DNA of 15,994 bases from contig CAJUGR010000031.1 of NCBI GenBank assembly GCA_910586285.1, positions 1-15,994 on the forward strand. Direction: 5' to 3'. The stretch comes from an uncultured Erysipelotrichaceae bacterium (lineage in GTDB: Bacteria > Bacillota_I > Bacilli_A > Erysipelotrichales > Erysipelotrichaceae). Both the position numbers and the translations under genes were made by a program. Below the pieces are notes generated by a model that was given only the letters and a program-made list of their open reading frames with translations, was not told the origin of the DNA and made no database searches. This document shows positions 13,967 to 15,994 of the stretch, one piece after another; the stretch's first letter is position 1; the number at the start of each line of letters is the position of its first letter.

Positions 13967-15445
13967 ATGAATACACCTGAAATTCTGAAAAATATCGCAC
14001 AGCGGTGCGGCGGTGACATTTACTTAGGTATCGTAGGACCGGTACGTGTGGGGAAATCTACGTTTATCAAAGGTTTTATGGAAAAAGCGGTAATTCCATA
14101 TGTCAACGATGAGTATGAAAAAGCACGAATGGTCGATGAACTGCCGCAGGCCGGTGTCGGTAAGACGATCATGACCACTGAACCGAAATTTGTGCCCAAT
14201 AATGCGGCTTGTATCGAATTGGATGATGGCTTTACGGTGAATGTGCGCTTAGTGGATTGTGTCGGTTACGTCATCCCGGAAGCTAAGGGATATAAGGATG
14301 AGGACGGGATTCGAATGGTGCGCACCCCATGGAGTGAGGAAGCCATGCCGTTTAATGAAGCGGCGAAAATGGGTACGCAGAAAGTCATTCAGGATCATTC
14401 CACCATCGGAATTGTTGTGACAACGGATGGAACGATTACCGATTTATCTCGAGAAGCCTATATTGAGGCTGAGGCTGAAGTTATCGATGAATTAAAAGAA
14501 ATCGGTAAGCCGTTTATCGTGGTGGTGAATACAGCCAATATCAATAGTCCGGCATGTGCGAATGTGGTAGAGAAATTAAAAGAAAAATATGAAGTGCCGG
14601 TATTGGGAATGAGCGTTAATAACATGAGCGAAAATGATGTTCACAGCATCTTACGGGAGGCCTTGTATGAGTTCCCGGTATCGGAAATCAATATCAATAT
14701 GCCGCAGTGGATCGCCGTATTGAGCGATGATCACTGGTTGAAAAAGAGCTTTAATGAAACCATTCAGGAAAGTATGTCGTCAGTAGATAAGCTGCGGGAA
14801 GTCGCAAACATCACTCAAATTCTGGATGAAAACGAAAATATCGAAAGTAGTAATATTGCGACAATCGATGCCGGCAGCGGAGTAGTGAATGTGGATATTA
14901 CTGTGGCTCAAGGATTGTTTAACGAGATCTTAAAAGAGATCATCGGAGAGGAAATCAATGATAAAGCTCAGTTGATTTCCTTGATGCAGGAATTTACCAA
15001 GGCAAAAAAGGAATACGATGCAGTATCCAGCGCCCTAAAAATGGTAAAACAAACCGGATATGGTTTTGCCAGCGCATCCTTATCTGATATTCAGTTAAGC
15101 AAACCGGAAATCATCAAACAAGGCAATCGCTATGGTGTGAAACTAAAAGCAATAGCACCAAGCATTCATATGATTAAAGTAGATGTGGAAAGTTCCTTTG
15201 AGCCGATCATCGGCAGTAAAGAACAAAGTGAAGAGCTGATTCATTATCTGTTGAGAGAAGACGGCAGTAATGATGAGACCATTTGGGATTCTGATATCTT
15301 CGGTCGTAAGTTAAGCGATTTAATTCGTGACGGTTTAAATGCTAAATTATCAATGATTCCCGAAGCTGCTCGTATACGTTTACAGGATATCTTAACCAAA
15401 TTGGTAAATAAAGGGAAGGGAAACGTCATCGCAATCGTTCTGTAA
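13967..15445 (+). CDS. spoIVA: Stage IV sporulation protein A, spore coat assembly ATPase
   Basis: This 492-residue protein has the same length as B. subtilis SpoIVA. SpoIVA polymerises with ATP hydrolysis on the outer forespore surface and forms the coat basement layer; it is also needed for cortex formation. The Walker A motif GPVRVGKST contains Lys30, as in B. subtilis. A TRAFAC-like GTPase-fold region follows, with MTTEPKFVPN, VRLVDCVGYVIPEA, GTITDLSREAYIEAEA and FIVVVNTAN. The middle and C-terminal domains end in GNVIAIVL, the part that in the family is involved in polymerisation and SpoVM contact. The ATG at 13967 has GGGAGGA nine bases upstream; the earlier ATG at 13943 would overlap that site. 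The gene is followed by HU, the same order as spoIVA-hbs in B. subtilis. It is direct evidence that the organism is, or descends from, an endospore former. Confidence 0.96.
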   Translation: MNTPEILKNIAQRCGGDIYLGIVGPVRVGKSTFIKGFMEKAVIPYVNDEYEKARMVDELPQAGVGKTIMTTEPKFVPNNAACIELDDGFTVNVRLVDCVGYVIPEAKGYKDEDGIRMVRTPWSEEAMPFNEAAKMGTQKVIQDHSTIGIVVTTDGTITDLSREAYIEAEAEVIDELKEIGKPFIVVVNTANINSPACANVVEKLKEKYEVPVLGMSVNNMSENDVHSILREALYEFPVSEININMPQWIAVLSDDHWLKKSFNETIQESMSSVDKLREVANITQILDENENIESSNIATIDAGSGVVNVDITVAQGLFNEILKEIIGEEINDKAQLISLMQEFTKAKKEYDAVSSALKMVKQTGYGFASASLSDIQLSKPEIIKQGNRYGVKLKAIAPSIHMIKVDVESSFEPIIGSKEQSEELIHYLLREDGSNDETIWDSDIFGRKLSDLIRDGLNAKLSMIPEAARIRLQDILTKLVNKGKGNVIAIVL

Positions 15446-15488
15446 AACATTAAAAAACGGAATTTCACTTATAAAATATCAAAAACTA

Positions 15489-15517
15489 TTGAAATAAAAA
15501 CGCATGAATGGTATGAT
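15489..15517 (+). promoter_or_regulatory. Sigma-A promoter of the HU gene
   Basis: TTGAAA (15489-15494), a 17-base spacer and TATGAT (15512-15517) with an extended TGG before the -10. The start should fall near 15524, so HU can be made independently of spoIVA. Confidence 0.75.
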
Positions 15518-15541
15518 ATAGCCATGTTGGAGGTAAATAAC

Positions 15542-15826
15542 ATGAGTGAAATTTTGAATAAAAAAGCTTTATCTGAAATTGTTGCAGAAAAGTTGGAAAT
15601 GACCAAAAAGGATGCTGCTTTGGCAGTAGATGCAATCTGCGAAACCGTAATTGAGGAATTGTCTAAAGGAAACAAAGTAGATATCAGCGGATTTGGTAAA
15701 TTCGAGGTAAAAGAGCGTGCTGCTCGTCAGGGCATCAACCCGGCAACCAAAGAACCGATTCAGATTGCCGCAACCAAAGTACCGGCTTTCAAAGCTGCAA
15801 AGGCTCTTAAAGAAGCTGTAAAATAA
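15542..15826 (+). CDS. hup: HU-family nucleoid DNA-binding protein
   Basis: This 94-residue histone-like protein binds and bends DNA without strong sequence preference and compacts the nucleoid as a dimer. The typical N-terminal helices (LNKKALSEIVAEKL, KKDAALAVDAICETVIEEL) are followed by the family signature GFGKFEVKERAARQGINPAT. The DNA-contacting arm IQIAATKVPAFKAAKALKEAV ends the protein. The ATG at 15542 has TTGGAGGT seven bases upstream; an in-frame ATG at 15524 lies before that site and adds six non-family residues. It is transcribed alone, with its own promoter and strong terminator. It corresponds in position to B. subtilis hbs, which also follows spoIVA. A single HU gene typically serves the whole chromosome in this group. 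Confidence 0.96.
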   Translation: MSEILNKKALSEIVAEKLEMTKKDAALAVDAICETVIEELSKGNKVDISGFGKFEVKERAARQGINPATKEPIQIAATKVPAFKAAKALKEAVK

Positions 15827-15834
15827 GGTGAATT

Positions 15835-15870
15835 AAGAAGGATGTATGACAATGTCATATGTTCTTTTTT
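15835..15870 (+). terminator. Intrinsic terminator of the HU gene
   Basis: A stem of up to 16 pairs with a few G-T wobbles (15835-15850 against 15854-15869, core ATGAC/GTCAT) around a three-base AAT loop. Its 3' arm ends in a run of six T (15865-15870). It begins nine bases after the stop codon. Confidence 0.85.
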
Positions 15871-15994
15871 ATTTCTGTTTTTGATTTCCAGTTAGTTTTT
15901 ATTTTGACGTAGGGAAAAGAGAGGGGGAAGAGAGTGAGGTTAAAAAGGAATTTATCATTGTTCGTATTATGAAAAAGCAACCTTATAGCAATAG

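Noticed and set aside
15969..15994. ATG with eight codons (MKKQPYSN) running off the window end
   Set aside because: Too short to judge, and no ribosome binding site lies at a suitable distance; it could be the start of a gene but cannot be supported.

Overview
The window looks like chromosomal core-metabolism DNA of a spore-forming, low-to-moderate-GC Bacillota (Firmicutes). The evidence is a full-length SpoIVA, which is found in endospore formers, strong AGGAGG-type ribosome binding sites, sigma-A promoters with a 17-nt spacer, and a spoIVA-HU gene order like that of Bacillus subtilis. A clostridial or erysipelotrichial relative is my inference. No tRNA, rRNA, insertion sequence, phage gene or CRISPR array is visible, and no gene-free stretch exceeds 300 bases.

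Region 1 (35-4923, + strand) is a tight run of four genes. Three encode a split glutamate synthase: a class II glutamine amidotransferase, an FMN barrel with N-terminal ferredoxin clusters, and a separate GXGXG domain. The fourth is asparagine synthetase AsnB. No pyridine-nucleotide reductase subunit (GltD) lies in the window.

Region 2 (4962-10092, + strand) starts with a clear promoter and a roughly 75-nt leader. The leader can fold either into a hexaloop hairpin of the kind bound by ANTAR proteins or into an overlapping intrinsic terminator. Behind it come an atypical type I glutamine synthetase, an ANTAR-domain regulator with a degenerate receiver, CTP synthase (pyrG) and amidophosphoribosyltransferase (purF). 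A simple model is that the ANTAR protein autoregulates this operon by antitermination. Glutamine made by the synthetase would feed four glutamine-consuming enzymes encoded within 10 kb: glutamate synthase, AsnB, PyrG and PurF.

Region 3 (10171-12329, - strand) is a purC-purB purine operon. It converges on purF and shares a bidirectional terminator with it. Its promoter is divergent from that of galE, and the region between them carries several inverted repeats.

Region 4 (12573-15870, + strand) holds galE, an unrecognised acidic 83-residue protein, spoIVA, and an HU-family DNA-binding protein with its own promoter and a strong terminator. Similar sigma-E-like promoter candidates precede both the 83-residue gene and spoIVA, which suggests the small gene is a sporulation gene. 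The last 124 bases after the HU terminator hold no feature I can support.
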